Positions 1 through 10,918 of a stretch of DNA of 64,000 nucleotides are shown in pieces. Numbering within the stretch: the stretch's first letter is position 1; the number at the start of each line of letters is the position of its first letter. Under the pieces are notes generated by a model that was not told the origin of the DNA, did not search any database, and was given only the letters and a program-made list of their open reading frames with translations. Made by a program: the position numbers and the translations under genes. Origin of the DNA: Pseudevernia furfuracea (Eukaryota > Ascomycota > Lecanoromycetes > Lecanorales > Parmeliaceae); contig JAIUPT010000030.1 in assembly GCA_022315425.1 (NCBI GenBank), positions 1,258,819 through 1,322,818 of the forward strand, read 5' to 3'.

Positions 1-188
1 TTCAGTTATGCGGTATAGAGGACGCGGGCTTCATAGTTCATACTTCACAAGCAACGCATCTCCCCGAGGACATCACTAAAGTCGAAAATCCCTAGACTCC
101 TTGTCGAGATGGCGTTCATGCCCACTTCCAATACTACAAAATCATTATGACGTGATTCGTACCAACGGCTGTTCTAACAGAAAGATCT

Positions 189-931
189 TCAACTCTTCCC
201 TGTTCTCGAAGGAAAATCTTTCCGCTCTTCCTCAGACCGCTTACTCAATCTTGTGACAATTTCTAAATAGTCCTTAGCACCCTGTGGCAGGCCGCAGATC
301 TCAACGTGCTTCAATCCCTTTAATTGTCCTAAGCATTCTAAGACCTTGTGCTCGTTGCCCGTTTTCAACTGCTCTCTGCCGAGATCGAGGAATTTCACTT
401 TCAAGCTGGTCAAGTTGTTTGAGAATGATAAGATTTCGCATAGCTCCCCCAGAGCGGTGTCAACGACAGCAGCAATTTCCAGTTTCTTGTTTTCTAATAG
501 CATCCTGGACGGCGCGTGAAGCCTCTCGCATTCAGGATTCAGAGTGACGTATAGAGTCAGTTTTCGCATTTGGCGCACACAATACCTGATATCAGATGCC
601 CATTTCGACGGAATGGATTCTAAGTCACCTCCTGCCACGGATATTCTGAGCGATTTTCTGCCGGAGTAGCCCAAATAGCTTGCTTGATTCAAAACGGTAG
701 AGTGATTGTTGCTTTTGCACATGATTGCACGGCCTTCTCTCCGGATCTGCTTGTTGGTCCGGAGGAGCCGTGGCGCCAGTACTGTTGGCGCTGCTACAGT
801 ATACCAGGACTTTGCAGATCACCTTTGCAGGAAATCATTCTCCGTGCCATAATCGCTACTTCGACGTCGTCCTCGAATTGCAGGCAATATGCCCAGATCT
901 CATCTCGAAGTCTGGATTTGCTAGTCAGCAT
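189..931 (-). CDS. F-box-like hypothetical protein, frame interrupted
   Basis: Two open segments on the minus strand (931 to about 810, then about 810 to 189) read together like the small hypothetical proteins common in filamentous ascomycetes that begin with an F-box-like helix. From the ATG at 931 the first part contains RLRDEIWAYCL. The second contains RLLRTNKQIRREGRA, the usual 'TNKQIRREG' block, followed by a weakly leucine-rich tail ending at 189. The two blocks are in different frames. The only GT...AG pair that restores the frame gives an intron of about 41 nt (or 29 nt), shorter than any other intron I find here, so a frameshift or pseudogene is equally possible. Function is unknown. 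The family assignment rests on the motif pattern only. Confidence 0.4.
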
Positions 932-2499
932 GTAAGCAATGTCCGGAGCGGAGTTTACACACTCTGCCGGAAAACTTAGGAGGATTCGAAATTCGGGTGT
1001 CCTTGAAAGATGAACATTTTGAACAACAGCATGCGTGTTATTCGCATGCTCTGAGGGCTCCAAAATGATGTTCAAGGAATGAGGATAGTCGTACGATTGT
1101 GTTGGATGACCGGGAAGTGACTGGTGAGAGTCAAACGCTGGTGAATAGAGAGGTCTAGTCGTTCAAATGTCAGGTGTCATGGACAACTTTCGCTTGTTAC
1201 ACAGTGAGATGGAATTATTCAACGTGTGTTGAGAGAATATTGCGTTATCATTCCATTTCCGCGAAGACTGAGTGCTGAGGTCATTCTCGAAGGATGAAGG
1301 CAGGCTGTGCAGTTTATTCTTGTAAAATTGGTGGGTTGCAAAAGCCTTCTGTTGCTGAGGCTTGGAAGGAAGATGGTAATGACCATTTTCAACTACAAGA
1401 AGGAGACAAATTACAGCTACTGTAAGAGGAAAGAAGAAAGTAATTTCTCCAATTTCCCTAGATTCCCTGAGGCAAGCTACAGAGAGGCTGGCGATATGGG
1501 ACTTCAGTGCCGCCATCTTGGAAGAATTCTCCTTACAAGCGACTTATAGAAGAACTAGGAATAAGGATCCCACTGATTTATTGAGAGTACTGTACTTGTG
1601 ACAATTTTTGCAGCTTACGGAGCAAAACACTCCAGGATCAATTCCATAGACAAAAGGCGGACTTCTAAATTGCACTGACACCACCAAGGCGGTCTCAGGC
1701 GGAGTTTTGGAGTCGGATAATTCTTCAACGATCCAACGTGCGGTCAAACGTATTGCTGATGAAAAAAATGACTAGTCAAGTAAAAAGATTCGTGGAGCAG
1801 AATTCTTGTGATCAAGACTTTCATTGTCGATATGGTAGAAGATACATTTCACCATTTCCTCAGGCCCTTTTACTCATACCTTACTCGTACCCCTATATTC
1901 TTTAAAAAACAAAAAAAAAACAAAAAAAAAACAACAAAAATCTTCAGTAACTTCACAACAGCACGTCTTGACAGTCTAGAAATTTTATGGCAATTAGTTA
2001 TAATATCAAATAGTTGGTCTGCAAAATCCTAGATTATTTCGACTTTAATGTCGTAAGTAAGATAATAAAGTACGAAAATACTGTACACTTTAGATTGAAA
2101 AGTTACCTCGGCTATTTTATGACCGTCAAGAACACCTCGAAGAAATTCGAAATATCGTTAAGTCTCTGTTCTATGTCACAAAGGGTGGTCAAGATGTTCT
2201 AGAAATTGAGAGTCTTAATCTTTGGGATATTTATCAGACTTTATGAAGTTTCTAGACTATCATCAATTCTCGTTGTTCATGAAGTTTCGTTTTTTGATTT
2301 TCGAGGGGGGGGTGCTTGCGGCAACTTTCTTCAACGCGGCAGGTCCCGTGATATTACTCTATACTAACTGTTTTGAGACTGCATAAGTTTTTGTGCATTA
2401 ATGTCTATTCCATTACATTGATTTTCTCATTCTCATATATCCATACCATCATCAAATTCATCTGCTTGTCATCTTCTCGCCACAGGCTGCCGCCTTTTC
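932..2499. other. intergenic, low-complexity, no supported gene
   Basis: No reading frame here has a recognisable family motif. The stretch holds A-rich runs near 1907-1940 (poly-A tracts separated by single C residues), an eight-G run near 2306 and otherwise AT-biased sequence. The 117-residue open frame at 1163-1516 on the minus strand has no recognisable domain and looks like chance. Confidence 0.5.
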
Positions 2500-3763
2500 A
2501 TGACCATCCCGCCTGCATTGGGAAGATTTGCGCCAGCGCAAATCCAAGAATCTATACCACGTTCGAACGAGGCCTCGTTGACGCAGTCGCGAGAAATTGG
2601 AGATGTCAAACCAAGCACACAGCTCCGACACACGACGGTAATAAAGCAAGAAGGCTATGTAGTAAAACCATGGGCACATTTTGTCGCGGGGGGGTACCTA
2701 ATTTCCAGAAATTGTCCCCCAATAGAGACTCGACTGATATCATGCTAGAATTGGGGGAATGAGCTCTGCGATTCTCACCTCGCCTCTCGAAGTCCTTAAA
2801 ACTCGACTACAATCCGACTTCTATCAATCTCAAATAATAGCAACGCGAAATGCGCGCGGCATACCTCCACCATCCGCTCTCTCCTTACCTCGCACTGCCC
2901 TCCTGCATTTCCGCGAAACTTTCCAGCTGTTATTCTCCATCCATCGCGTTGAGGGGTGGCGAGCGCTTTTCAAAGGCCTGGGGCCCAACCTCACTGGTGT
3001 AGTCCCAGCGCGGGCGATCAACTTCTACTCCTACGGCAACGGCAAAAGAATCCTAAGTCAAAACTTCAACCACGGTCAGGACGCCGCCTGGGTCAATTTT
3101 TGTGCTGCTGCGAACGCGGGTATAATCACAGGCACGATCACAAATCCAATATGGGTCGTCAAGACACGGCTCCAACTTGATAAAAACCATGCGGAGAAAA
3201 CAGGCGCTTTGTCCAATCGCCAATACTCAAATTCTTTTGATTGCGTGAAACAGACAATTCGCACTGAAGGCGTTAGAGGTCTCTATCGAGGTTTAAGTGC
3301 AAGCTACCTTGGAGTCACTGAAAGCACCTTGCAATGGGTGCTCTATGAGCGGATAAAGTTGTATTTGAGCGGCAGAGAGGACAGACTTGTCGCCTCGGGT
3401 AGAGAGCCAACACTCTGGGATAACACTGTGAGCTGGGGTGGCAGAGTTATGGGGGCTGGCACAGCGAAGTTCTGTGCAGCTGTTGTCACGTATCCTCACG
3501 AAGTGATTCGAACTAGATTACGCCAGGCACCACAAAAAGACGGCCACCTGAAATATACTGGAATCGTGCAGTGTTTTACGACAATTTGGAAAGAAGAGGG
3601 TATCGCCTCACTGTACGGTGGGCTCACACCACACATGCTAAGAGTCGTACCTAGTGCTGCCATCATGTTCGGAATGTGAGTTTAAGCCAGACTCTTTCCA
3701 TTATACGATCTGACTGTCTATAGGTACGAAGTTATACTACGGCTACTAGGAGAGCGAGCATGA
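2500..3763 (+). CDS. RIM2: Mitochondrial carrier, RIM2/SLC25A33-36 type (pyrimidine nucleotide)
   Basis: Solute carrier family 25 protein of the inner mitochondrial membrane. The closest family by motif is the pyrimidine nucleotide exchanger Rim2. Exons 2500-2693, 2749-3675 and 3724-3763 give 386 residues. The three carrier signatures are visible: PLEVLKTRLQS in repeat 1, PIWVVKTRLQ in repeat 2 and YPHEVIRTRLRQ in repeat 3. Each starts with the P-x-D/E-x-x-K/R type motif, where Rim2-like proteins often have W in the second. The first exon ends in KPWAHFVAGG, which joins IGGMSSAILTSP across the first intron, exactly as in Rim2 orthologues. The last exon supplies YEVILRLLGERA. The first donor sits at the end of a seven-G run (2688-2694). 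The ATG at 2500 is the most upstream in-frame ATG; the N-terminus is poorly conserved and uncertain. The substrate is inferred from similarity. Confidence 0.88.
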
Positions 3764-4375
3764 TATTCCATGTCTCTGCTCTACAATATGACTCCGGTCT
3801 CACAAAGAAGCCTCTTGGCACGATAGGCCTCTCATTGTATAGAAGTCCAACAGTAAGGAGGACCCGAGGATCAATCTCCGCCGGAAAATCTCCACTTTAC
3901 AAATGAAGTCCGATATGTGTAAATACAGCCTTTGATGAAGTGTAGAGATCGAGAGCCTCTGAGCAGGCATAGTCAATCCAATGTAGCATAGCTACTACCA
4001 TAGTAATATGTCCTCACTCTGCTGCATTTCATCTACCCCCAAATCGATTTCTGCTAGGTAGGTATTCATAGTTCAACTCTTGCTCGGGGTGGAAGAGATC
4101 AACTGCCCGCGAATGTATTTCTTCTCAACTTGTATAATTCGACGACGGAAGCCTTGATCATCAAACCTTTGCCTCATGAATTACTCTACTTGACTACTGG
4201 CATAAGTTGGACTATTGAAGACTCACCCACACGGAGTCCTGCACGCCACGGAGTTATTAAGCCCAACTCCGGCACTAACAAGAAGGCGATAAGAACTACC
4301 TCGGCCTAAATGCCATCATTGTTCGCACTCCGACTTTCGATTGTCTGATTGTTTATTACTCACCTCACTGCTACT
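3764..4375. other. intergenic spacer
   Basis: 3' region of the carrier gene and upstream region of the WD40 gene. No open frame or RNA gene is supported. Nothing distinctive beyond a moderately AT-rich composition. Confidence 0.5.
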
Positions 4376-6818
4376 ATGGCTACCTCACACCCCTCTGAAA
4401 TCATTCGTGGCGACTCTCCGGATCCTTCAAGTCATGCTGCAAATATCTACGATGCTTCAGCTGCAGAAGGTGAGTGGCTCGACGAGACAGAAGATGATGA
4501 CGACATTTTCGAACCGACAACAGATGAGAGCGAGGATGCGGAATTCTTCGATCCTTCTGAGGATGTCGAGGCAGATTTCCATGGTACGGTGCTCTTACTT
4601 CATCCTTTATACGTGGTCAGATTTTCTCGTGTGGCCAAATGGAGGCTGTCTGCTAATCTTTGATTGTCCGGTGTACAGACGCTGAGGATGGCATGAGCGG
4701 TGTTGAGATTGAATTCTCTGTTCAAAATGTAGAAAGTGGCACACAAGATGATGATGGGGGTACCGAAACTGAAGCTGGCGATTCTCGGACGGAGGCGAGC
4801 ATAACTACCGGAGGCCCCTCACGAATACAAGGTCAATTGCACTGTGATTTCAGCTAGCAAGTTACTAAATTTCCTTGGTAGTTCCAACTCAGATCATGCA
4901 GCTTCTGGGACATGCCGGTCTTCGCCGGATATTTGCCAACCACCGGGCAGGCGGCTCTGGCATAACATTGCAGCTAGATGAGGGTCTAGATGACGGCTTA
5001 GGAGGCTTGCCAACTCGGAGAGGACCGCGCGCGAATGGCTCGAGCAACAAATTTCCTCGGGTGCCGAGCGAGGAAGGAAAGAAGTTGATGGACGGTGGTG
5101 TTTTTGGAAGCAATGAATACTACCGAGACACAACCAGAAAGAGGAATACGAGGCTGGCAAGGAAGCTGATGAGCCGGGAGCTGGGAACAGGTAGGGGCCA
5201 GTCCACAAGAACGTCCAGCGCTATATCACAGGTATGATGAGAGCCTGAGCAGACCCTTGTCAACCTACCTCAGTTCCCTACTAATATGAACAGGGAATGA
5301 TACCGTCATCGAATGCGGACACAATCATTCACTACAACTCTCGGTGTTACTCTGGTCAATTCTCAGAAGATGGGAACTTCTTCTTCTCGTGCGCACAAGA
5401 CTTCAAAGTGCGGATGTACGACACTTCGAACCCTTACAATTGGAAATACTACAAAACTGTTGTGTACCCATACGGCCAGTGGACCATTACCGATGCTTCC
5501 CTCAGTCCGGACAACAAGTGGTTAGCGTACAGCTCGATACGAAGTATTGTTTGCCTTGCCCCCACAGATCCCAGCTCAAGCGGTGAACCATTTCTTCTGG
5601 ACTTTTCAGATATGGGCGGACGTGGGGCTAGCAGGGGACGAGGCTTCAACGGAGGATTCAGTCAATTTGGTGTAGGTCGATCCACGTTAGCTTTTCCAAT
5701 TGGCCGTAACTGATACATCTACAGATATGGTCAATCCGCTTTTCTGGTGACGGTCGAGAGATCGTAGCTGGGGCATCTGATCATTCCGTTTACGTCTATG
5801 ATCTTGAGACCCGGCAATCTATCTTGAGTATTCCTGGACATAACGATGATGTGAATGCTGTTTGCTTTGGAGATTCAAATTCTCCTCATATCCTCTACTC
5901 CGGCTCTGACGATACTACTATTAAAGTCTGGGACCGGAGGAGCATGGGCGATAGCCGAGAAGCTGGTGTCTTCATGGGTCACACCGAGGGTTTGACCTAT
6001 GTTGACAGTAAAGGTGACGGCAGATACGTACTCAGCAACGGCAAAGACCAGACAATGAAGCTTTGGGATCTGCGTAAGATGATGACAACAGAAGATGCAT
6101 CGAGGCTGAACCCAAGGGAATTTACCAGAGGTTTTGATTACCGCTTTATGAGATACGAAGAAAATGACTATGAGCCGCATCCTCATGATTGTTCACTGGT
6201 CACATTTCGAGGTCATCGAGTCCTAAAAACGCTGATACGTTGTCATTTTTCACCGCCTGGTAGCACCAATTCTCGATATGTCTACTCCGGAAGCGAAGAT
6301 GGGAGCGTTTATATCTACAATATGGATGCGACTCTAGCGGGTAAAGTTAACGTCAACCAAGCAACACATCACTCGCGGCCTCGAGATCTGGATTTGTACG
6401 CTAGTCACTATGATCCTGGGGAGGGAGGGAACAGGGGCGCGTGGAATACGTGCGTTCGGGATGCGAGCTGGCACCCCAACGCGCCAATTATTGCTGGTAA
6501 GATTGGCTCTTTCTACAAGCAACGGTTAGATCCCAGATGTGAATGTACTGACATATTCCAGCAACGTCTTGGAATGGTTGGGGCATGTCCACTGGAACCT
6601 GTACCACGCACAGCTGGAACGATGGAGCAGAAGACGATGAAGGCGAACCGAAGATGGGGTTGAGGGTAGATCAGCGACTGGAGATGGATGATGATCTTTA
6701 CGATAACCCACGATCTTTGCGAGATGGACGACTGATGAACCGCTACAGAGCACGGTTAAGGAGTCAGAGAGTTGCGGCTACGAACGAGGCTGCTGACGAT
6801 GATGAAAGTCACTGGTAG
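4376..6818 (+). CDS. WD40 protein, DCAF11 (WDR23)/LEC14B-like
   Basis: A 705-residue protein from six exons: 4376-4583, 4679-4831, 4882-5231, 5294-5671, 5725-6496 and 6562-6818. The N-terminal 200 residues are acidic and disordered, followed by QIMQLLGHAGLRRIF. Then come at least six WD40 repeats, with readable blades such as YSGSDDTTIKVWDRR, VLSNGKDQTMKLWDLR and YVYSGSEDGSVYIYN. The block after FRGHRVLKTLIRCHFSP and the ASWHPNAPIIAATSWNG segment near the end are typical of DCAF11 and plant LEC14B, substrate receptors for DDB1-CUL4 ubiquitin ligases. The two WDxR motifs seen (VWDRR, LWDLR) fit DDB1 binding. The ATG at 4376 is the first true ATG; the in-frame codons upstream are not ATG. The role in ubiquitin ligation is inferred from the family. 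Confidence 0.85.
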
Positions 6819-7159
6819 CCTCACATACCACTCCAGCCCCACATAAGCCGATAGACAGGAGCACTCCCGATTGAAAGAATCTGCTATAAAGCAGATGAGT
6901 TATTCTCGTAACGCATAAGAGATCGTCCTGCCTCAAAGAAATTTCTTTTACCAGCTTGCAATATCTGATTCGGGCGTTCGGTGGATTCGACTTCATTTGT
7001 GGAAGAGAGAAAGATATAGCATGGGGCCATGAGAATTCAATAGTCTCCTCGGCATTTACATAGGCGTCACAGCATCAATATCACCAACACAAGGGTGAAT
7101 TTCGAAGTCTTGCAAACAACATGATCAATTCAGGCCTGAATTGCTCGGTACTTCTCTAT
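6819..7159. other. intergenic spacer between convergent genes
   Basis: Shared 3' region of the DCAF11-like gene (plus) and eL21 (minus). No gene or structured RNA is supported. Confidence 0.5.
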
Positions 7160-7858
7160 CTAAATCGTTGTTTCGTAAGCAATCGGCACTACGGTCTCGA
7201 CTCCTCCCTTCGCATCGATTGTTCTCTCTTCCCTCGGTCCCAGAGGCTGCCTCTTCAAGAACATGTGCACACCCTCCGCTTTAGCCTTCTGCTTCTTCCC
7301 TGCGTTGTCCTTAACCCGGTTGATGAATTCTTCTCGTGAGCGGGAAAGGGAGACATGCTCGATGCGAACGTTGACTCGCTTCTCAATGTACCGGTTGCCA
7401 ACTCGCTTGTATATTATGACCCCAACTGCGGATTTGGTGACATTGTAGATGACGCCGGTTTTGCCGTGGTAAACCTTGTGGGGCATGCTGTGGTACTGAT
7501 CAGCAAAATCGTAATTGATTGTTGAAGGTGGAAGGGAATACGAACCCTTTTTGAACGGCTCCGTTGGCTTTGACATCAACGATGTCCCCGACTCTGAAGA
7601 CGGGTTAATCCACCTGCAGTAATTCTGACTCGAATGCAAAGACCTACTTGTATTGTCTCAGGTATGTTGAGAGCTTTATCATACCCTTCTTCTTGAAGTC
7701 GCGCGAGAAGGCATACTGTAGCCCCGGTCAGTTTTGAGTCCACGGCTTAAGAGCAGAGTAGAGCTGATGAATGCCAGTTTTTATAAAGCTGTCTAGCACT
7801 ACTCTTGAGGTTTTTCACATACCCGAGTACCGGCACGGAGACCAGCTGAGTGACCCAT
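7160..7858 (-). CDS. RPL21: 60S ribosomal protein eL21
   Basis: Four exons on the minus strand (7858-7823, 7715-7648, 7593-7546, 7487-7160) encode 159 residues, the normal eL21 length. The protein begins MGHSAGLRAGTRYAFSRDF. It continues through KVGDIVDVKANGAVQKG and MPHKVYHGKTGVIYNV and ends in VVPIAYETTI, all diagnostic of the family. eL21 lies on the large subunit near the central protuberance. The first exon is only 36 nt, a common arrangement for fungal ribosomal protein genes. It is transcribed divergently from uS4 with 191 bp between the start codons, so the two are probably co-regulated from one promoter. Confidence 0.96.
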
Positions 7859-8049
7859 GGTGTCTTATGGATCGTTTGTTGAGCTGGACTTGAGTTTGTC
7901 GTCGTGCTGCTATTCTTGTTCTTCTGAGGTAAAGGGCAAAGTTCGTGGTGGGCTCGCTTAGGGCCTTAGCAGCGCGCTAAACTACCCGCTCCCTTTCCCA
8001 CATTGAAGTCGACATTCTCGCCTACTTGCCAAAGGTCATCACCACAATC
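7859..8049. promoter_or_regulatory. bidirectional ribosomal-protein promoter
   Basis: Only 191 bp separate the start codons of eL21 (leftward) and uS4 (rightward). Pyrimidine-rich tracts precede the uS4 start, and a TTAGGG box lies near the middle. Such head-to-head pairs in fungi usually share activator sites. Co-regulation is inference. Confidence 0.6.
7958..7963 (+). promoter_or_regulatory. TTAGGG (telobox/Tbf1-like) site
   Basis: TTAGGG within the imperfect inverted sequence GCTTAGGGCCTTAGC, in the centre of the divergent ribosomal promoter. Tbf1-type factors bind TTAGGG in ribosomal protein promoters of many fungi. Binding here is inferred, and a 6-mer can occur by chance. Confidence 0.35.
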
Positions 8050-8882
8050 ATGGCACCACGCTCGTACAGCAAGACCTACAAGGTACCACGTCGTCGTAAG
8101 TAGTTTCCGAAATTGAGACCTTGCTTCCAGGGACTGACCACGTCCATAGCTTTCGAGGCTGCTCGTCTGTCAGTATTTCCCGGCCACTGAAGCAAGAGCT
8201 TGCTCTGTTCATGTCGATGGAATTAAATTGACTCCTATCGCAGGGACTCTGAGCTCAAGATCGTCGGCGAATATGGTCTTCGTAACAAACGTGAGGTTTG
8301 GCGCGTCATGCTCACCCTCTCCAAGATCCGTCGTGCTGCCCGGTACTTCTCTATTTTCCACACTCCTTGCTCGCAACGCATGCTCACCCATGAACTATCA
8401 CACAGTCAACTCCTGACCATGGAAGAGAAAGACCCAAAGCGTCTTTTCGAGGGAAACGCCTTGATTCGCCGTCTCGTCCGTGTGGGTGTGCTTGATGAAT
8501 CCCGCATGAAGCTCGACTACGTGCTTGCGCTCAAGGTGGAGGACTTCTTGGAGCGGCGGCTCCAGACTTGTGTTTACAAGCTCGGATTGGCGAAGAGCAT
8601 TCATCATGCTAGGGTCTTGATTAGGCAGAGGCACATTCGGTATGTCTTATGTCTTGTGACGCGCGATGTCGACAAAACTGATCCTGGGTGTCTTCTTGTA
8701 GTGTTGGAAAGCAGATCGTCAACGTCCCATCTTTCGTCGTTCGTCTCGACTCCCAGAAGCATATTGATTTTGCTCTGACCTCGCCATTTGGTGGTGGGCG
8801 TCCTGGACGTGTGAGGAGGAAGAAGGCTAAGGCTGCGGAGAAGAAGGATGAGGGTGATGCTGGTGAGGAGGAAGAGGAGTGA
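8050..8882 (+). CDS. RPS9: 40S ribosomal protein uS4 (S9)
   Basis: Five exons (8050-8095, 8150-8168, 8244-8342, 8406-8639, 8702-8882) give 192 residues. Diagnostic segments are MAPRSYSKTYKVPRRPFE, LDSELKIVGEYGLRNKREVW, LLTMEEKDPKRLFEGNALIR and the S4 RNA-binding region LERRLQTCVYKLGLAKSIHH followed by LIRQRHIRVGKQIVNVPSF. The basic then acidic tail (KKAKAAEKK...EEEEE) is usual in fungi. uS4 is a primary binder of 18S rRNA and sits at the mRNA entry channel. Exon 2 is a 19-nt micro-exon whose phase (1 in, 2 out) is required to keep the frame. Confidence 0.96.
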
Positions 8883-9118
8883 GCGGGGCCTACTATATGC
8901 CAGACGCTATCTTCTGGCTACAGGCATTGTCAAAGCACGGCAAAAATCTCTAAGCAATTGCCTAGCTCACGTGTGAGCGTAGACGAATCGATTAAATCAA
9001 GACATGTTTGCAAAAAGACCGTTTATTGGTATCATCTACATCCCTAGGCTATCCCCGAGCTCCGTATGGACTATGCTTGGCCACAATTCCGACGCAATTG
9101 AAGGATCCATGTTCGACA

Positions 9119-10573
9119 CTAATTCAGGAGCTCGTCTGTGCCCAAAAACTTTGCCATAGGATCATCTGTCATTGCTCTGGACCTTTTGTAAGCCTCGAGA
9201 TCTTCCTCACTGACACCACCCTTCATTTCCGTCAACGTCCTTTTCTTTGCCACCGCCTCTGATTTCCCGTCCATTTTCTCGTTCTCAACTGGCGCGTCCA
9301 TTTCTCTAGTCTGTATACCATGGCCTTCGGCTAATCCAACTGACCTCATGGACGGCACATCTTCAAGCTCTCCACCATTCCGGATCTTGTTGGCTTCTTC
9401 GAAGGCTAGCTTGCCCTCCTCGCCCGTGCAATAACTGTTCTTTGTTGTAGAATGGCAGCAGGCGTAGCCCCATTGGAAATTGGACCACCAGCTTCCCCAT
9501 ACCGAACTATGGTTGTTAAGATACACATCCTCAGGATATTTTGATTTCGCGTCCACTTTCGGTGCTCCTTTGATCGCCCCTGTCTCATCGTATTCCACAT
9601 ATCGTTCATTCTCGACAACGGCCGTATCTCGAAGTTGTGACGGTTGCAAGTGCTGCTCACCGCCATACTTCTCCACCAGCGTTTTTCGTTGCGCCTCCCG
9701 TTTAGAGTCGTTCTCTTCCTTTTCCTTTCTTCGAAAATATTCGCCTGAAGTAGGGTTGGCTTGGAGATGTGTTTTATTCTTGTCTCCTCGCTCTTGTGAC
9801 TCCCATGCGTATTTCTGCGCCCTCTCAAATTCTGCCGCATCCCCTGACGCTCGCATGAGGTTATCTTCTGCAACCAAAGCGGCGGCTTGGTCGGCTTGAG
9901 CGCCCATATCTACCATCGATCTTGTCTTGGGGTCGTACTTAGCAGAATCCAGGTCCAAATTAAGCAAATATTTGGCTGTGTCCTCGCGTATTCGTAGGTT
10001 TCTGGTAGCAGTGCTCTGCTGCCGCCCCATATCAGACTCCTCGGCATATCTCGCCTCCTCTTCCTCACCCTCTAGTCTCTGTTCACCATCCTCAGTCAGC
10101 AGCTTCTGCCTATCCGACTCCGCCTCCCCACCTTTCAGCCTTTTTTTTAGATGCTCCAACTCCTCCCATTCCTCGGTCACACTTCGGTACTGTTCCGCAT
10201 CATATCCATTCCACCGATCTCTCTTCGCATCCCAGCCCAACTCCACATCCTGCACTACTTCATCGGCTTGAATGTCTTTGCCTGTCCACCGAGCACCCTT
10301 CGCCCTTGGCCTGCTCAGGCATTCTTTGGTCTTATGTGTCAAGGCACCACAGTTCTCACAAGCGCCTTTGCGGAACTTTGTAGCTGCAGGACCAAGTCGC
10401 TTTCCCCGATCATACCATTTTGACTGGTCAGGTATCGAGGTCTGGAGACGTTGATGCTCGAGGTAGTCGTTTTCGCTGTCCGCGGATTCAAGGTAGAAAG
10501 GCTTTTTGGAGATGAAGGAGGGAATGTACTCGTTCTGCTCTTTTTTCGCGGGTTCTGCGGGTTTCCTGGACAT
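9119..10573 (-). CDS. SLU7: Pre-mRNA splicing factor Slu7
   Basis: Intronless 484-residue frame. Second-step splicing factor that helps the spliceosome hold the first exon and choose the 3' splice site. The CCHC zinc knuckle is clear (CENCGALTHKTKEC). It is preceded by SKWYDRGKRLGPAATKFRKG and followed by DRWNGYDAEQYRSV. The later YLNNHSSVWGSWW and CCHSTTKNSYCTGEEGK blocks match the conserved Slu7 core. A short basic stretch, VAKKRTLTEMKGG, lies near the C-terminus. The ATG at 10573 gives the expected MSRKP start. It is divergent from REV3 with 345 bp between start codons. Confidence 0.95.
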   Translation of the reverse strand: MSRKPAEPAKKEQNEYIPSFISKKPFYLESADSENDYLEHQRLQTSIPDQSKWYDRGKRLGPAATKFRKGACENCGALTHKTKECLSRPRAKGARWTGKDIQADEVVQDVELGWDAKRDRWNGYDAEQYRSVTEEWEELEHLKKRLKGGEAESDRQKLLTEDGEQRLEGEEEEARYAEESDMGRQQSTATRNLRIREDTAKYLLNLDLDSAKYDPKTRSMVDMGAQADQAAALVAEDNLMRASGDAAEFERAQKYAWESQERGDKNKTHLQANPTSGEYFRRKEKEENDSKREAQRKTLVEKYGGEQHLQPSQLRDTAVVENERYVEYDETGAIKGAPKVDAKSKYPEDVYLNNHSSVWGSWWSNFQWGYACCHSTTKNSYCTGEEGKLAFEEANKIRNGGELEDVPSMRSVGLAEGHGIQTREMDAPVENEKMDGKSEAVAKKRTLTEMKGGVSEEDLEAYKRSRAMTDDPMAKFLGTDELLN

Positions 10574-10918
10574 GATGACGATGATGTGAAGTGGTTTGAG
10601 AAAGTGCGACGGTCTTCGAGTGGATGAGTGAAAAGATGTCTTGCAGTAGTTGTGAGAACAAAATAAACTGACGAGGTTTCGCGGAAGGTAGCTACCTTAG
10701 CTTCGATACGTCCGTAGGGCTGAGGTGATGCATGTGCTCTCGGCGTTTCGCGACGGCATGTGCATAAGATATTCGCGTCGTCAAGGTTCTTCCATCTGGG
10801 TCGTTCCTTATCCAATAATGGTAGTTTGATGCTAGGATTTTGGTAACTACCGTCCGCACGGTCGCTCCATCATGCGCTCGGATCCGCACTGTCACTGCTC
10901 CCCTACTCAAAACATTCA
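10574..10918. promoter_or_regulatory. divergent SLU7/REV3 intergenic region
   Basis: Shared upstream region of two divergent genes. No conserved motif is recognised. Short reading frames here overlap neither gene's frame and are not supported. Confidence 0.45.

Noticed and set aside
1163..1516. 117-codon minus-strand frame in the left intergenic region
   Set aside because: No recognisable domain, odd composition and no splice partners. Treated as chance.
9480..10454. Plus-strand Ser/Cys-rich frames opposite SLU7
   Set aside because: Antisense shadows of the SLU7 coding frame.
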